Assembly: GCF_014084105.1 (NCBI RefSeq)
Contig: NZ_CP048289.1
Location: forward strand, 9,247,922 to 9,311,921
Direction of reading: 5' to 3'
Origin: Streptacidiphilus sp. P02-A3a
Lineage (GTDB): Bacteria > Actinomycetota > Actinomycetes > Streptomycetales > Streptomycetaceae
Length of the DNA: 64,000 bases
A model generated the notes under the pieces. The model was given only the letters and a program-made list of their open reading frames with translations, searched no databases and was not told the origin of the DNA. Of this stretch, positions 18,507 to 27,952 are shown in pieces; position 1 is the stretch's first letter; each line of letters starts with the position of its first letter. Made by a program: the position numbers and the translations under genes.

Positions 18507-20065
18507 ACGTCCCTCCCGCGCAGCCGCACCACGGCCAGGCCGAAGGCGAGCGCGGCGTATCCGCACAGCACGGCGAGGCCGGCCCATGGCGCCAGCGGGT
18601 AGTAGCCGGTCGACGGCTCGTACACGCTGAGCACCTGCGCGTACTGCGGCAGGGTCTGCTGGATGGCGAAGCCCGCAGCCGGGGTCACCCGCAGCAGCCA
18701 CTCCGAGACGCCCGGGGGCAGTACGCCGGAGGTGGCAAGCAGGAAGGGCGGCACGATCGACGCGATGACCAGGGCGACCGCCGTGCCGCTGCGCCGCAGC
18801 AGGGCACCGACGCTGAGAGCGAGCACGACGGCGGCTGCGCAGAGCAGGCCGGTGCCGACCATGACGCGCACTTCGGTCGCCGACGTGACGGGGAAGACAT
18901 GGAAGCCCCTGCCGCGCGCGCTGCGTTCCCCGATGGGAATGGTGATCACGGCGGCCACCAGGCCGATGGCGAACGCGACGCCCCCGGCCACCAGCGCCTT
19001 GGCACCAAGCACCCGGCCCCGCAGGGGGGTTGCCGCCATGGTCGTACGCAGCAGACCGCGCCGGTACTCGCCGGTGATGAACACCGTGCCCACGGCGATC
19101 ACCACGATCAGCCCGGCGAATGTGCCGACGAGGAAGTTCTCGACGGAGAAGCCGACGCCCATGGCGGGCCCGCCGACGACCGGTGCGATGTCACCGGCCC
19201 CGGTCACGGTGAACCCGCCGCCGTCGGTCTGGGTGAAGCCGCCCTTGGTGGTGTTCGTGTAGCTGCCGGAGGTGCCCGCGTCGCCACCCACCTGTGTGCC
19301 GCTCCACGCGCTCTGGGACCAGCCGCCGGTGAGGCCGGGACGGCCGAAGGTGCCGGTGGCCACGGCGGGGCTGAAGCCCGTGCCCGCCGCGGTGTCCTGC
19401 TTCGCCTGCGGTGACGTGGCGAAGAGCCCGGCCTGCACGGTGCGCGCAAGCCCAGGCAGCTTCGCATGGCCGACCTTGGTCCAGTGGGAGCCGTCGGTGG
19501 AGGCGTAACCGGTGAGGCTGTCGCCGGAGCGGACCAGGCGCAGCCAGCGCGGGGACTCCTGGGTGACCTTGCCGGAAGGACCCGTCGTGTCGTGCGTGTA
19601 GTCGTACTGCATGCGCACGCCGTGACCGCCGGTGGCCATGACCGCCGCGTACGGGGATCCCTGCGTGAGGCTTTCCTTCACGATGACCCCGGCCTTCGCC
19701 CAGGGCTGGGCGCCCTGGGCCGTCTTGCCGATCCCGGTGTCGGCCACACCGGTCAGCGACCGCAGGGGAACGGTGAGGGCGCCGTCGCCGGTGAGCGTCC
19801 TGTGGACGAAGTAGAAGCTGTCATTGACGGCCTCGCCGCCGGGGCCCTTCGGATACGAGGCGGAGTCGGCGCCGCGACCGCCGGGGGCGGGGGCGGCCGT
19901 GCCGAGCAGGCCGACCACGATCGTCACCAGGAGCGCCCCTGCCATGGCGAGGACCCAGCCGCGTACCGTACGGAACTTCGTCCACTCGGCGTGCAGCGTC
20001 CTGAGGAACCCGCTCCGCTCAGCGCGCCCTGCGGCCGGGGGGCGAGGGGTGAGGGTGGCTGTCAT
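18503..20065 (-). CDS. ABC-2 permease with extracytoplasmic ConA/DUF1349-like domain
   Basis: Protein of 520 aa. It begins like its partner (FLRTLHAEWTKFRTVRGWVL) with one transmembrane helix, then has an extracytoplasmic insert of about 240 residues before the remaining helices (GFSVENFLVGTFAGLIVVIAV, GEYRRGLLRTTMAATPLRGR). The insert contains RWLRLVRSGDSLTGYASTDG, HWTKVG and TVQAGLFATSP, the pattern of DUF1349/concanavalin-like beta-sandwich domains that bind sugars or peptides. It is therefore likely to contact ligand outside the membrane. Start ATG 20065 overlaps the ATPase stop (ATGA). Confidence 0.85.
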   Translation of the reverse strand: MTATLTPRPPAAGRAERSGFLRTLHAEWTKFRTVRGWVLAMAGALLVTIVVGLLGTAAPAPGGRGADSASYPKGPGGEAVNDSFYFVHRTLTGDGALTVPLRSLTGVADTGIGKTAQGAQPWAKAGVIVKESLTQGSPYAAVMATGGHGVRMQYDYTHDTTGPSGKVTQESPRWLRLVRSGDSLTGYASTDGSHWTKVGHAKLPGLARTVQAGLFATSPQAKQDTAAGTGFSPAVATGTFGRPGLTGGWSQSAWSGTQVGGDAGTSGSYTNTTKGGFTQTDGGGFTVTGAGDIAPVVGGPAMGVGFSVENFLVGTFAGLIVVIAVGTVFITGEYRRGLLRTTMAATPLRGRVLGAKALVAGGVAFAIGLVAAVITIPIGERSARGRGFHVFPVTSATEVRVMVGTGLLCAAAVVLALSVGALLRRSGTAVALVIASIVPPFLLATSGVLPPGVSEWLLRVTPAAGFAIQQTLPQYAQVLSVYEPSTGYYPLAPWAGLAVLCGYAALAFGLAVVRLRGRDV

Positions 20066-21009
20066 CGCGTGGCCTCCCCCGCCGGGATGCCCCGGTATTC
20101 CACCGCGTCCCGGGTGAGCGCCATGTACGCCTCTTCGAGCGTCGCCCGGTGCGCGGACACCTGGGAGAACGGCACCCCGTTCCGGGCGAGCAGGGCCACG
20201 ATCTCCTCGTCGGGCAGGCCCGTGACGCCGAGGGTGTCGGGGCCGGTGGCGAAAACGGTGGCGCCCGCGCCGTCCAGGACCTGGGCGGCTCGCGGAGGCG
20301 CGGAGGTACGCAGGGTGACCCGGCCGCCGGACGCCTCGGCGAGCAGCTCGGACACGCTGGTGTCCGCGACGACCCGGCCGCGGCCGATCACCACGAGATG
20401 GTCCGCGGTGTCTTCGAGTTCGCTCATCAGGTGACTGGAGACCAGGACGGCGCGGCCCTGCCGGGCCAGCGACGACAGGAAACCGCACATCCACACGATG
20501 CCGTCGGGGTCGAGGCCGTTGAACGGCTCGTCCAGCATGACCACCGGCGGGTCACCGAGCAGCACCGCCGCGATCCCCAGGCGCTGGCGCATGCCCAGCG
20601 AGAAGCCGCCGGCCTTGCGCCGGGCCGCCGTGCCCAGGCCGGCCTGATCGATAACCTCGTCCACCCGCCGGGCCGACACGCCCTGTGAGTGGGCCAGCCA
20701 CAGCAGGTGGTTACGGGCGGTACGGCTCGGCTGCAGCGCGGAGGCGTCGAGTAGTGCCCCCAGATGCCGAAGCGGGCGACGCAGGGTGCGGTACGGCACC
20801 CCGCCGACCAGGGCCTTTCCCTCCTCAGCTGCGTCAAGACCCAGGATCACGCGCATGGTGGTGGACTTGCCCGCGCCGTTCGGGCCGACGAAACCGGTCA
20901 CCCGTCCGGGCCGCACGGTGAACGTCATCCCGTCCAGAGCCAGCTGTGGTCCGAAGCGTTTACGCAAACCCATGACCTCGATCGTCGCCTTCGTACTCTC
21001 ATCACTCAT
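20062..21009 (-). CDS. ABC transporter ATP-binding protein
   Basis: Protein of 315 aa. Walker A GPNGAGKST, signature FSLGMRQRLGIA, Walker B VVMLDEPFNGLD, and the switch His in LVSSHLMSE. The domain order and C-terminal extension resemble the DrrA/BcrA exporter ATPases. ATG 21009 has GGAG just upstream; GTG 21018 in frame is an alternative. First gene of the leftward ABC operon, divergent from the sensor kinase. Confidence 0.92.
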   Translation of the reverse strand: MSDESTKATIEVMGLRKRFGPQLALDGMTFTVRPGRVTGFVGPNGAGKSTTMRVILGLDAAEEGKALVGGVPYRTLRRPLRHLGALLDASALQPSRTARNHLLWLAHSQGVSARRVDEVIDQAGLGTAARRKAGGFSLGMRQRLGIAAVLLGDPPVVMLDEPFNGLDPDGIVWMCGFLSSLARQGRAVLVSSHLMSELEDTADHLVVIGRGRVVADTSVSELLAEASGGRVTLRTSAPPRAAQVLDGAGATVFATGPDTLGVTGLPDEEIVALLARNGVPFSQVSAHRATLEEAYMALTRDAVEYRGIPAGEATR

Positions 21010-21128
21010 GGGCTCCACCCTGTGACGGAGCGAGTTACAGGGGCCGAACGGCCACTGTCATCTCGCTGTTAGGCGCCTCGGCTTAGCCTGGCCCGGTACG
21101 TGTCCTGGTGCACTGGCGAGAGGGGAGC
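21010..21128. promoter_or_regulatory. Divergent promoter region, ABC operon and sensor kinase
   Basis: 119 bp separate the ABC ATPase (leftward) and the sensor kinase (rightward). Short inverted motifs such as GGGGCCGAACGGCC and TAACAGCGAGATGAC lie in it. It is the expected place for the response regulator to act on the exporter operon. No experimental operator can be named. Confidence 0.4.
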
Positions 21129-22388
21129 ATGCAGATGACATGGAGGCCGCCCCGACGGCTCGCGGGCCTGACTGCCCGGCTCGGCCTGCGCCGTGGCACT
21201 GCCCGCACCCGCTTCACCGCCTTGTACGTGACTCTGTTCCTGCTGTCGGGAACGGCGCTGCTGGCCATCGCGGCCGTGGTGGCATCCGGCGGATCGCGCT
21301 CCAGCCAGACTGCCCCCGATGGCGGCACCGATCAGCCCGCCACGGCGGCACAGGCCCAGGGCCGCATCGACGAGCTGGAGCAGCAGCTGACCCAGGCGCA
21401 CGACACCCAGTCCCGGCAGATCGTGACCGGCTCCGCTATCGCCCTCGGCGTCATGGCGGTGATCTCGGTCGGCCTCGGCTGGTTCGTCGCCGGCCGGGTG
21501 CTGCGCCCGCTGCGCGTGATGACTGCGGCCACCCGCCGGATCACCGCCGACAGCCTGCACGAACGCCTGGCCATCGGCGGCCCCGGCGACGAGGTGAAGG
21601 ACCTCGCCGACACCATCGACGACCTCCTCGGCCGCCTGGAGGGCTCCTTCGACGCCCAGCGCCTCTTCGTCGCCAACGCCTCCCACGAGCTGCGCACCCC
21701 GCTCACCACGATGCGGGCCTCCCTGGACGTGGCCCTCGCTAAGCCGGGCCCGGTACCCGAGACCACGGCCACGCTGGCCGCCCGGATGCGCGCCGAACTC
21801 GACCAGGTGGACCGGCTGCTGGAGAGCTTCCTCGTCCTGGCTCGCACCCAGCACGGCGAGTTCACCGACTCGGCGCGCCTCACCCTAGGCCAACTCGCAC
21901 TGACCGCCTTGACCGGACGGGCAAAGGACATCGCGGCCAAGGGACTGACCGTGCGTGAAAACCGGAGCGACGACTCCGCGTGGGTGTGGGGCAGCCAGGC
22001 GCTGCTGCGCCGCGCGGCCGACAACGTGGTCGACAACGCGATTGCGCACAACAACCCCGGGGGCTGGATCAGTGTCGCGGTACGGGCCGAAGGAGACGAC
22101 GCGGGCGCAGTGTCCCTCGTCGTCGAGTCCAGTGGGCCGGTCCTTGACCAGCGGCGGGTGGCGGACCTCGCGCAACCTTTCCGCCGCCTTGGCGCCGACC
22201 GTACCGGCACCGGCCAGGGCAGCGGCCTCGGCCTCTCCATCGTCGCGGCCATCACCCAGGCCCACCACGGCACCCTGGACCTGCGCGCCCGCCCCGACGG
22301 CGGCCTGCGCGTGACCATCACCCTCCCCCGTACAGACGGCAGGGCGACAGCGGAAGCCCCCGACACAGAGACGGGCGTGGCGCGTTGA
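21129..22388 (+). CDS. Two-component sensor histidine kinase
   Basis: Protein of 419 aa from ATG 21129 (GAGAGGGGAGC upstream). Two transmembrane helices (about residues 30-55 and 110-130) enclose a short extracytoplasmic loop of about 50 residues rich in Gln/Ala. HAMP domain follows (GRVLRPLRVMTAATRRI), then HisKA with the phospho-acceptor His in NASHELRTPLTT, N box DNVVDNAIAHN and G box GQGSGLGLSIV. All catalytic motifs present. The small loop suggests sensing in or at the membrane. Overlaps the regulator gene by 4 nt. Confidence 0.92.
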   Translation: MQMTWRPPRRLAGLTARLGLRRGTARTRFTALYVTLFLLSGTALLAIAAVVASGGSRSSQTAPDGGTDQPATAAQAQGRIDELEQQLTQAHDTQSRQIVTGSAIALGVMAVISVGLGWFVAGRVLRPLRVMTAATRRITADSLHERLAIGGPGDEVKDLADTIDDLLGRLEGSFDAQRLFVANASHELRTPLTTMRASLDVALAKPGPVPETTATLAARMRAELDQVDRLLESFLVLARTQHGEFTDSARLTLGQLALTALTGRAKDIAAKGLTVRENRSDDSAWVWGSQALLRRAADNVVDNAIAHNNPGGWISVAVRAEGDDAGAVSLVVESSGPVLDQRRVADLAQPFRRLGADRTGTGQGSGLGLSIVAAITQAHHGTLDLRARPDGGLRVTITLPRTDGRATAEAPDTETGVAR

Positions 22389-23062
22389 GAGTCCTGGTGG
22401 TCGAGGACGCCCGCCCCCTCGCCGAAGTCATCGCCGAGGGACTGCGCGACCAGGGCATGGCCGTAGACGTGGCCCACGACGGGCTCGACGCCGCGGCCAA
22501 GCTGGACGTCAACGCGTACGACGTCGTCGTGCTCGACCGCGACCTGCCAGGCATCCACGGCGACACCCTCTGCCAGATGATCACCGAGCGGGACGGCCGC
22601 GTGATGGTCCTGATGCTGACCGCCGCCGACTCACCCGGCGACCGCGTCAGCGGCCTGACCCTGGGTGCTGACGACTACCTCGCCAAGCCCTTCCACTTTC
22701 CCGAACTCGTCCTGCGCATCCGCGCCCTGGCCCGCCGCCGCCCCGCCGCCCGGTCCCGCACCCTGAACGTGGCGGGCATCGAACTCGACCCGCTGCGCCG
22801 CATCGCCAGCCGCGACGGCCACCATTTCGACCTCTCTGTCAAGGAATTCGCGGTACTCGAAGCCCTCCTGAACGCGAGCCCCGCTTTCCTCAGCGCAGAG
22901 GACCTCCTCGAACAGGTCTGGGACGAACACGCCGATCCGTTCACCAACACCGTCACGGTGACCATCAGCCGCCTGCGCCGCAAACTCGGCGACCCCCCGG
23001 TCATCGCCACCACACCCGGCGTGGGATATCGGATCATCGACCCAGCCGTCCCACCCGACTGA
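22385..23062 (+). CDS. OmpR-family response regulator
   Basis: Protein of 225 aa. Receiver domain with acidic pocket (VVEDARP), phospho-acceptor Asp in VVVLDRDLPG, and Lys in DDYLAKPF. Winged-helix DNA-binding domain from about residue 125, with TVTVTISRLRRKLG and GVGYRI. The start is TTG 22385 inside the kinase stop (TTGA). It presumably controls the divergent ABC operon; this pairing of a kinase, regulator and ABC-2 exporter is common for antimicrobial-peptide resistance. Confidence 0.92.
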   Translation: MRVLVVEDARPLAEVIAEGLRDQGMAVDVAHDGLDAAAKLDVNAYDVVVLDRDLPGIHGDTLCQMITERDGRVMVLMLTAADSPGDRVSGLTLGADDYLAKPFHFPELVLRIRALARRRPAARSRTLNVAGIELDPLRRIASRDGHHFDLSVKEFAVLEALLNASPAFLSAEDLLEQVWDEHADPFTNTVTVTISRLRRKLGDPPVIATTPGVGYRIIDPAVPPD

Positions 23063-23309
23063 GCAGCTGACAGGGGTTGGCGGCCCACGAGCGGAGGCGG
23101 TGCTCAGTGCACCTGACTCCAGTCATCTGCGCAGCCGACTTCGGAGACTGACACGCGCGGTTACTCTCACAAACAGTCCTTTGCGCGAGCAAGATCAGAA
23201 ACGGGCCGCCAGACCTCCACCGAACCTGGATCCGTTCGCAGAACCCGTTCTCACTCAAAAGCGGGACGGATCCCCTTCTGAGACTTGCATTGTGCGAAAA
23301 TCCGGGCTC
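23063..23309. other. Intergenic region before the resolvase
   Basis: About 250 bp without a gene. In Tn3-family elements the res site lies next to the resolvase gene, so it is likely here. I see no repeat clear enough to mark subsites. Confidence 0.35.
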
Positions 23310-24319
23310 ATGACGGCCCCTCAGCAACCCTCCCCGACCGACCGGTCGGACGCGGACGACGTCGAACAGCACGCCTGTCAGAAGTGTGACGCTCAGCCCG
23401 GCTCGCCGTGCCGCTCACGCGGCGGCGCCGTCGCCTCCGCCTACCCCACCCGCCGCTTCACGAAGGTGCCCCGGCTGAAGAAGGCGCTGCGGGTGCCGAC
23501 CCCCCCGCGGACCGCAACCCCGGCAAGCCCTGGCGGCCCGGCCACACGGTCCCCGCGGCCGTCGACCCGGACCTGCCGAGCGCGGACATCCGCATCGGCT
23601 ACGCCCGCTGCTCGCACCTCAGCCAAGAACTCGACTCCCAACTCGACGCCCTCAGCAAGCACGGCATCCCCCGGGACAAGATCTTCAGCGAGAAGATCAG
23701 CACCCGCGTGCGGGTCCGCCCCCAGTTCGAGGCGGCGCTGCGTACGGCGCGGGAGATAAAGGCCCATGCCCCGCACTGCCGGGTCATCTTCACCGTCTAC
23801 GAGATGAAGCGGCTCGGCCGCGATGCCGCCGAACTCACCGCCCTGGCAGACCACCTCACCGCTCACGGCCTGGTCCTGGAGATGCTTGCCGGGCCCCTGC
23901 CCGGCATCTACGACCCCACCGGCGCGGCGCCGCTGCTGTTCGCGTTCTTCGCCGCGATGGCGGAGACCGAGCGCGAGAACATCCGCGAGTCGACGCTGGA
24001 AGGGCTCGACACCGCGGCCCGCAAGGGCAAGCACGGCGGCCGGCCCCCGGTCATCACCGACGACATGCTCCACACCATGCTCCGGCGCCGCGCGGGCGGC
24101 GAGTCCGTCGAGCAGATCCAGCCCGACCTGATCATCCCCACGGGCAAACGCAAGGGCCAGAACCCCTCGATGGCGAGCATCTATCGGGCGTTGGCCGAGC
24201 ACGCCAAGCGCGAGGCGTACCCCGAAGCCGTCGAACAGGCCCACGTCGACTTCGCAGCCCTCCAGGTCGGCGAAGTCCCCGGACCTCGCCCCGCTACCCC
24301 TGACCGAGCGTCACTCTGA
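23310..24319 (+). pseudogene. Serine resolvase of the Tn3 element, one frameshift
   Basis: The N-terminal part (ATG 23310) has a CxxC...C zinc-like motif (CQKCDAQPGSPCRSRGG) and reads to KALRVPTP. It then shifts at a run of seven C residues near 23503 into the frame encoding ADRNPGKPWRPG and the catalytic domain. That domain has RIGYARCSHLSQELDSQLDA with the nucleophile Ser in CSHLS, VYEMKRLGRD and AETERENIRE. A DNA-binding tail follows. The stop codon is 1 bp before the border of copy 2 of the Tn554-like unit. A 1-nt error in the C run would restore the gene. Confidence 0.8.
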
Positions 24320-24541
24320 TTACAGAGAGCTACTTGTCACTTCGCCGTAGCTTCGGGAGGAAAGGGCCGGGAGGCCCGTGAGTTCAGAGATACTGAGGGT
24401 CGCTCAGTGGGAACCCGAGGGTCCGTCGCCGTGCTTCTCAGCTGTCGGTCAGCGGGTTCGTAGTGAACCGGCGATGGGAGCCTGTGGTGCGCCGACCGCA
24501 TTTGGGGGCATCCGCGCTGTGGGCTCACTTCGACGGAGCGG

Positions 24542-24907
24542 TCACCGTGCGGCGACGTAGTGGCCACGGGCTACTCGGATCGCCAGGCCGTCCTTCAGTA
24601 GTCCGTCCATATAGACCGAGACGCCGCTGGCCTTGGCATATTTTCCCGCATCGGTCAGGGCTGTCGCGATGTCCTGGAGGGTCATGGAGCTAGGGGCGCC
24701 TTTAAGAATCGCCACGATTGCCTGGGCCTTCGTCATCGGACCCAGGTCAGTCGCGTCCGCTGGCGCGGTCGCGGTGAAGGCCGCCCGCTGCAGCGACTCC
24801 TGCTTGGCCAGCAGGCCTGCGATGTGCGCCGTGAGTCGGGCCTGTTCATCGTGGGCTTCCCGCAGTTCAGCGGCGACTCGCTTCAGGTCTTCGCTTAGTG
24901 AATTCAT
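24542..24907 (-). CDS. TnpC-like small protein (copy 2)
   Basis: Identical to the 121-aa protein at 13827-14192. Coiled coil then winged-helix-like domain; putative accessory factor of transposition. Confidence 0.8.
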   Translation of the reverse strand: MNSLSEDLKRVAAELREAHDEQARLTAHIAGLLAKQESLQRAAFTATAPADATDLGPMTKAQAIVAILKGAPSSMTLQDIATALTDAGKYAKASGVSVYMDGLLKDGLAIRVARGHYVAAR

Positions 24908-24951
24908 AGTCGATACATTAATAGATCATCATGCTAAGTGTCTATAGATTC

Positions 24952-26523
24952 TTAGGGTGCGATATCGGGATCTAGGAGCTGTCGGGCGGAGGCCGCGTAG
25001 CGGATGGCGGTCTTCTCGTCGATGCCGAAGACCAGGGCGAGGTGGAGTGGGTCGGGGCCGTGGGTGAGGGCTTCTTCGAGCTGGCGGTCGACGCGGAGGC
25101 GTTCCAGGTTCGCGGGGAGGTTGCGGGTGGCTTGGGTGACCCAGAGCTTGCCGACGGGTCCGTGCCCGACGGCGGACTTCTGGGTGATCAGCAGGTGGGG
25201 GTTAGCGGTGTTCGGCCAGCGGGTGCGCCGGTAGTCCAGCCATTGCATGAGGGTGTGGTGGGTGAGGTCGTCCAGCGGGCGGATGTGGTCGGCGATCGTG
25301 ATCAGGCGGTTGCCGAGGTCGACGTCGTCGAGTCGCAGGGCGCGAATCATGCCCGGTCGAGCGGCGTGGACGGCGGCCAGGGCGATGATGAGGCGCGTGT
25401 GCGGGCGGGTGGAGGCGGTGACCGCCTCGTCGATGTCGGCCTGTTCCAGGGGCTGGAGGACGGGTCCGGCGTGCCTGGCGATGGGGATGCGGACGGTCGG
25501 GTTCTTGAAGACCTGGCCGGTCTTCTTCGCATGCCGGAACAGCGACCGCAGTGCGACGATGCGGCTCTCGCGCTGTTTGCCGGTGACCGCGTCGCGGACG
25601 TCGAGGATGTCCTGGCGGGTGACTTCCCGCAGGTGGTCGTAGCGGTTTGACCAGTCCAGAAGTGCCGGGCGGACCTCGTTGAGGTAGCCGCGGGCGGTGC
25701 CCGGCGCGCGTGGTTGCGAACGTGGACCGCCGTCGAGCAGGGTGCGGGCCCAGTCCTCGGCGGTGCGGCGGATTCCCGGGGCGACGCCGTGGAGTTTGCG
25801 CGCGAGCCAGCGGTCGACCGAGGGAGTGCGGTCGTCGATGAACAGGCCGAGCCGGCCCAGGACCTCGGCGGTGTGGACGACGGACAGTCCGCGGCTGCGA
25901 AGCGGCGGGAAGAGCTCGGAGTACCGGATCACCTCGCCCTCGGAATGGCCGGACAGCACGATGACCAGGGCGCGGTCGACGTCACTGGTGATCCAGCGGG
26001 TCCAGCCCCGGGTTTCGCCCAGTGCGAGGGCCTCCTTGCGGGCCCGGACCAGGCGGGGATTGTCGAGGTCTGCGTGCCTGCGGTCGAACCGACCGAAGTC
26101 CCTTGCGGCAGTGGACAGTTCGGGCTGGTGCCAGTGCGTCGCGGGCGGCGGGGCGGTGGGCAGGGGCTTGACTCGCAGGGCACGGCGGCCAGCCTTGCCG
26201 ACGGGAGGTCCGCCGTTGCGGGGCCGCTGCAGGTTCGCGAAGAAGAGCTGCTGGTGGGTGACCTGCCGCAGGAACGGCAGCAGCACGCGGTCTCTGCCGG
26301 TAGTGCCCGCGGCCTTGCCCGCCCAGGTGGCCTGGGCTCGGCAGAGGCGGCAGTAGCCGTGCGCCTCGGGGATCGCGACCTCTCGGCGGCAGCCGGCGCA
26401 CGTCCCCACGGCGTGGGTCTGGCCGTAGGTGTAGCAGCCGCGGCAGAACCTTCCCGGCAGTTGTCCCCACGACAGACACCCTGCGCACGAGGCAGCCGGC
26501 TTGTCGGCGCGTATGTGTCCCAC
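24952..26523 (-). CDS. Zinc-ribbon tyrosine recombinase, Tn554 TnpB-like (copy 2)
   Basis: Identical to the 523-aa protein at 12211-13782, with the same start (GTG) and the same N-terminal CxxC pairs and C-terminal catalytic tyrosine. Confidence 0.88.
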   Translation of the reverse strand: MGHIRADKPAASCAGCLSWGQLPGRFCRGCYTYGQTHAVGTCAGCRREVAIPEAHGYCRLCRAQATWAGKAAGTTGRDRVLLPFLRQVTHQQLFFANLQRPRNGGPPVGKAGRRALRVKPLPTAPPPATHWHQPELSTAARDFGRFDRRHADLDNPRLVRARKEALALGETRGWTRWITSDVDRALVIVLSGHSEGEVIRYSELFPPLRSRGLSVVHTAEVLGRLGLFIDDRTPSVDRWLARKLHGVAPGIRRTAEDWARTLLDGGPRSQPRAPGTARGYLNEVRPALLDWSNRYDHLREVTRQDILDVRDAVTGKQRESRIVALRSLFRHAKKTGQVFKNPTVRIPIARHAGPVLQPLEQADIDEAVTASTRPHTRLIIALAAVHAARPGMIRALRLDDVDLGNRLITIADHIRPLDDLTHHTLMQWLDYRRTRWPNTANPHLLITQKSAVGHGPVGKLWVTQATRNLPANLERLRVDRQLEEALTHGPDPLHLALVFGIDEKTAIRYAASARQLLDPDIAP

Positions 26524-26537
26524 TTGCGGACCTTCTG

Positions 26538-26858
26538 TCAGGCCGGCGGCAGCGAGCGGCCGTCGCGGCGCTTGGGCACGACCGTGGACGAGGAGCCGAC
26601 CGCGGCCTGTTGGACGGTGTCCTGGCCGGGGCGGGTGACCGTCTCTGGCTGGGGGATCAGCAGGTCCCCGATGTCGCAGCCCAGCACGACGCAGATGACG
26701 TCCAGGTCGTCGAGCTTGAGGGAGACCGGCTGTCCGGACCACAGCCCGGACATTTTGCCGGCGGAGATCACCAGGCCGTGCTCGGCCAGACTCCGCTGCA
26801 GGTCGGATGCCTTCCAGACGCCCTTGCTCGCGGCCGTCAGTCGCAGGTTCCACCTCAT
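26538..26858 (-). CDS. XRE/Cro-type HTH protein (copy 2)
   Basis: Identical to the 106-aa protein at 11876-12196; again overlaps the first recombinase gene by 4 nt. Confidence 0.85.
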   Translation of the reverse strand: MRWNLRLTAASKGVWKASDLQRSLAEHGLVISAGKMSGLWSGQPVSLKLDDLDVICVVLGCDIGDLLIPQPETVTRPGQDTVQQAAVGSSSTVVPKRRDGRSLPPA

Positions 26859-27952
26859 CGGATCAGTCCTCCCAGCCGCTGTGCGGCGCGTTCCTGCCCG
26901 GCGACCCAGGCATCCTCGACCCGCGTGCGGTGCACGTGGACGTATCGCATTGTCGTCGCGATCCAAGAATGTCCTAGAACCTCCTGAATTGCGATGAGGT
27001 CCATGCCGTTCAGGTAGAGCTCGGACGCGCAGAAGTGCCGCAGCACATGTGGAGTCAACTTCTCTGCCCAGCCTGGGAGATGGACCTCCGCCGCCCCGGC
27101 CAGGCCCGTTCGCAGGGCGTCGTCGCCCACCCGGCGGGCCGAGCCGTCGGCGTTCTTGCGCTCCGAGGGGAACAGTGGGGCGCCGGGCCGGGTGTGGTCG
27201 TCGTCGAACTGCCCCCACACGTCCTCGATGAACCAGCGCAGGGTCCGCCCGACGTCGTTGATCAGCGGCACCATCCGCTCGCGCGGCCCCGAGCCCCGGG
27301 CGCCCTTGCCGTAGCGGACGTGGAGCTTGCCGAACCGGCCCAGGTCCCACTTGATATCCGCGAGGTCCAGTCGGCACGCCTCGTTCACCCGCAGGCCCAC
27401 CCCCGCCATGAGCCGGGCAGCGGTGTAGTTGCGGGCGGTCGGGCCGAACTTGCGGCAGACCGCCAGGTCGCCGGCCCAGCCGCTGAAGAGCCTGTCCACC
27501 TCGGGTGAGGTCGGCGGGATCCGCAGCTGGGCGTCCTTGCTGCCGCGCGGGCGGTTCATCTCGTCGATCGGGCAGTCCACCACCCGGCCGGTCAGTTGGT
27601 GGATCTCGATCTTGTGCCGCAGTTCCAGGAACGCGAAGTACGTGGTCAGCGCCTGGGACCGGGCGAGCCGGGTGCCGCTGGGCGAACCGCGGAGCACCCG
27701 CCCGAAGTACGCGTCGGCGTCCGGGGGCTCCATGTCCCACAGCGGACGGCCGAACCACGTCCGGATCTGTTCCAGGTTGCCGACGTCGCCGCGGATGGTG
27801 CCGTCCGCCAGCCCCGCCGATGCCCGCGCCAGCACGAAGCCGGCGAGCACGTCGGTCTCGAACGCCTCCAGCTCTTCAGCCGAGGCCGGCGCCCGGAGCT
27901 CGCGCAGATCCCGTACAGCGGCCAGCGCCAACCCGAGCCTCCTCAGCTTCAC
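26855..27952 (-). CDS. Tyrosine recombinase, Tn554 TnpA-like (copy 2)
   Basis: Identical to the 365-aa protein at 10782-11879, with all catalytic residues. Having two intact copies means both units could in principle act in trans. Confidence 0.92.
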   Translation of the reverse strand: MKLRRLGLALAAVRDLRELRAPASAEELEAFETDVLAGFVLARASAGLADGTIRGDVGNLEQIRTWFGRPLWDMEPPDADAYFGRVLRGSPSGTRLARSQALTTYFAFLELRHKIEIHQLTGRVVDCPIDEMNRPRGSKDAQLRIPPTSPEVDRLFSGWAGDLAVCRKFGPTARNYTAARLMAGVGLRVNEACRLDLADIKWDLGRFGKLHVRYGKGARGSGPRERMVPLINDVGRTLRWFIEDVWGQFDDDHTRPGAPLFPSERKNADGSARRVGDDALRTGLAGAAEVHLPGWAEKLTPHVLRHFCASELYLNGMDLIAIQEVLGHSWIATTMRYVHVHRTRVEDAWVAGQERAAQRLGGLIR

